From Phaenicophaeus curvirostris (taxonomy: Eukaryota > Chordata > Aves > Cuculiformes > Cuculidae), in assembly GCF_032191515.1 (NCBI RefSeq), contig NC_091392.1:37329501-37393500 (forward strand): DNA of 64,000 bases, in the 5' to 3' direction. The notes under the pieces are model-generated. The model was not told where the DNA came from, ran no database searches, and saw only the letters and a program-made list of their open reading frames with translations. This document shows, piece by piece, positions 62,732-64,000 of this stretch. Every line of letters begins with the position of its first letter. The stretch's first letter is position 1. The position numbers and the translations under genes are program-made.

Positions 62732-64000
62732 GTAAATTACCAAATAATCCATTACATAGTCTTTGGTTAAGTGTAATGTTATAGAAGGTATAAAATTCTA
62801 TATAGAACATATACGTTTGTATGTTTAATAGTATGGTACTCTTATCACAGCATGAGTATAGTCTTCCGATAGCGACCATAAGAACTTAATATTGGAATAA
62901 AAATTAATAGCAAAATGCTGTAGAAGGGAAAACAAAGCAGAGATTTAAATAATTTTGTAGATAAACAGAGGAAGATTGCAAAAAGCCAAATTAGAAATGG
63001 AATTTCTTTAAGCCTTTTGCAGTAATCTATTCACTAACCTGTTTCTGTTTTTTAATGAAGAGCTTAGCAACAACATTATGCAGCTAATTAAAAATGGAAA
63101 TGTACTCTGTATTTCTATTTTACATAAAAAAAAAATCTGCTCTGGTTTTTAAAATGAAACAGTGAATGAGAATTGAAAGAAATACTAAATGACAGTTTAC
63201 CAGAGTGCTGTTTGCTTTGTACTTGTTTGAACAGCAATGAGTTACAGTTGTTTAAAACAAGAGAATTATGCCGAGTCAGATGGATGATATTATCTGTAAG
63301 GACTCTGTTTATGTTTTCCAAGATTATATGCTCTCTTCTGTTACCTTTATTTGAACTCTTCGTTAGTCACTACCTGATACAGGAAATTCAGAATATAATC
63401 ATTTCACTATAAATAATTGGGCTGAGAATCTGGTTTGACAAATTACAGTTCTAAGCAGCACAGATCTATTTAAAATGGACAATTGACTTTTCAACCTGTA
63501 CTATCTTGACTATGAATCATGATTTGGGTAATATGTAAGATTAACAGATAGTTGTTGACCAATATCATATTACCTATCTATTCTGTGTAAGGGGAAGCAC
63601 CTTCTTGATTTCACAGATGAATTAATATTGGGAAAGTGCTGTGGTTATATCAAGCATAATAAATAAGAGCCAGATATCAAGATACAGCTTTGGAGTCTTC
63701 AAGGTGAGTTGGATTGGATCATAATTCCCACATTTCAATAAAATTTAGTCTAAAGAAGACTTGAGGGAACCTGTGTTATGAACAGTGATCTATGGCACAA
63801 GCTGGGATAGCTTCTTTATAGAATAGTCACACAGAGTGGACCAGAACTTGACTTGAAAATCAGCACTCCGAGTTGAGTAAATGAAGGTTTACTGTTCTTT
63901 TGTCTCTCATAATCTAAAAAAACCAGCAGACTGTGTAGGATAATATTATGAGTTGTCGTTCATTAAAGGAAGAAAATGCCAAATTATCCATGTTTTTCAG
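62732..64000 (+). other. ANKS1B: Start of the next intron
   Basis: This is AT-rich intron with no recognisable repeat. The window closes with ccatgtttttcag, a pyrimidine tract ending in AG exactly at 64000. Confidence 0.7.

Larger units (their letters stand above)
1..64000 (+). other. ANKS1B: ANKS1B transcription unit, internal part (runs off both ends)
   Basis: Six exons in the same orientation join into one reading frame whose translation I recognise as ANKS1B. The protein is a scaffold of the postsynaptic density that binds PSD-95 and the APP intracellular domain, and is reported to influence NMDA-receptor composition and to signal to the nucleus (family knowledge). The window holds only the segment from the last ankyrin repeat into the linker; neither the first ankyrin exons, the SAM domains nor the PTB domain is here. 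All six introns touching these exons have GT donors and AG acceptors, and every phase matches across each junction. The paralogue ANKS1A is the main alternative, but the strings SALHEAALFGKVDVVRVLLE, GELSKLLDEIKLCQEKEY and TCGPSGLWEALTPCNGCRN fit ANKS1B better from memory. An alignment was not possible here. Confidence 0.9.

Noticed and set aside
1..64000. tRNA, rRNA, snRNA genes, CRISPR arrays, bacterial or viral gene clusters
   Set aside because: No cloverleaf with A/B boxes, snRNA signature, regularly spaced repeats or compact coding arrays was seen on either strand.

Overview
The window is vertebrate nuclear DNA, almost certainly from a bird. It is AT-rich, has no long open reading frames, and its coding sequence occurs only as short blocks bounded by GT/AG splice sites. 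Its dominant interspersed repeat is the CR1 LINE, with the typical 3' end of repeated GAATCATA/ATTCTATG units and several subfamilies of different age. I cannot resolve the avian order.

All recognisable host coding sequence belongs to one plus-strand gene that runs off both ends: ANKS1B (AIDA-1/EB-1/cajalin-2), a postsynaptic scaffold with N-terminal ankyrin repeats, two SAM domains and a C-terminal PTB domain. Six internal exons are present at 5023-5098, 7265-7366, 15296-15406, 18493-18668, 43498-43638 and 62566-62731. They read in one continuous frame (junction phases 0, 1, 1, 1, 0, 0, 1) and encode the last ankyrin repeat plus much of the low-complexity linker before the SAM domains. The ankyrin exons before them and the SAM/PTB exons after them lie outside. 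The last bases of the window look like a splice acceptor, so a seventh exon may start at 64001.

Layout: 1-5022 is the tail of an intron, with an old CR1 and a possible L2-like relic. Then come introns of 2.2, 7.9, 3.1, 24.8 and 18.9 kb. The 24.8-kb intron (18669-43497) is the repeat-rich part: a 3.2-kb inactivated CR1, four shorter CR1 copies in both orientations, a GC-richer pocket near 38.2-38.6 kb and a 190-bp CT-rich microsatellite. The 18.9-kb intron (43639-62565) carries three more CR1 fragments and a 542-bp internally deleted mariner-family DNA transposon with recognisable terminal inverted repeats, TA flanks and both ends of its transposase.

I found no second protein-coding gene, RNA gene, CRISPR array or microbial-type system, and nothing supporting a new biological system. 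The most worthwhile leads are the mariner relic, the structure of the dead CR1, the oppositely oriented CR1 copies around a skippable exon, and a perfect 13-bp hairpin at 11.5 kb.
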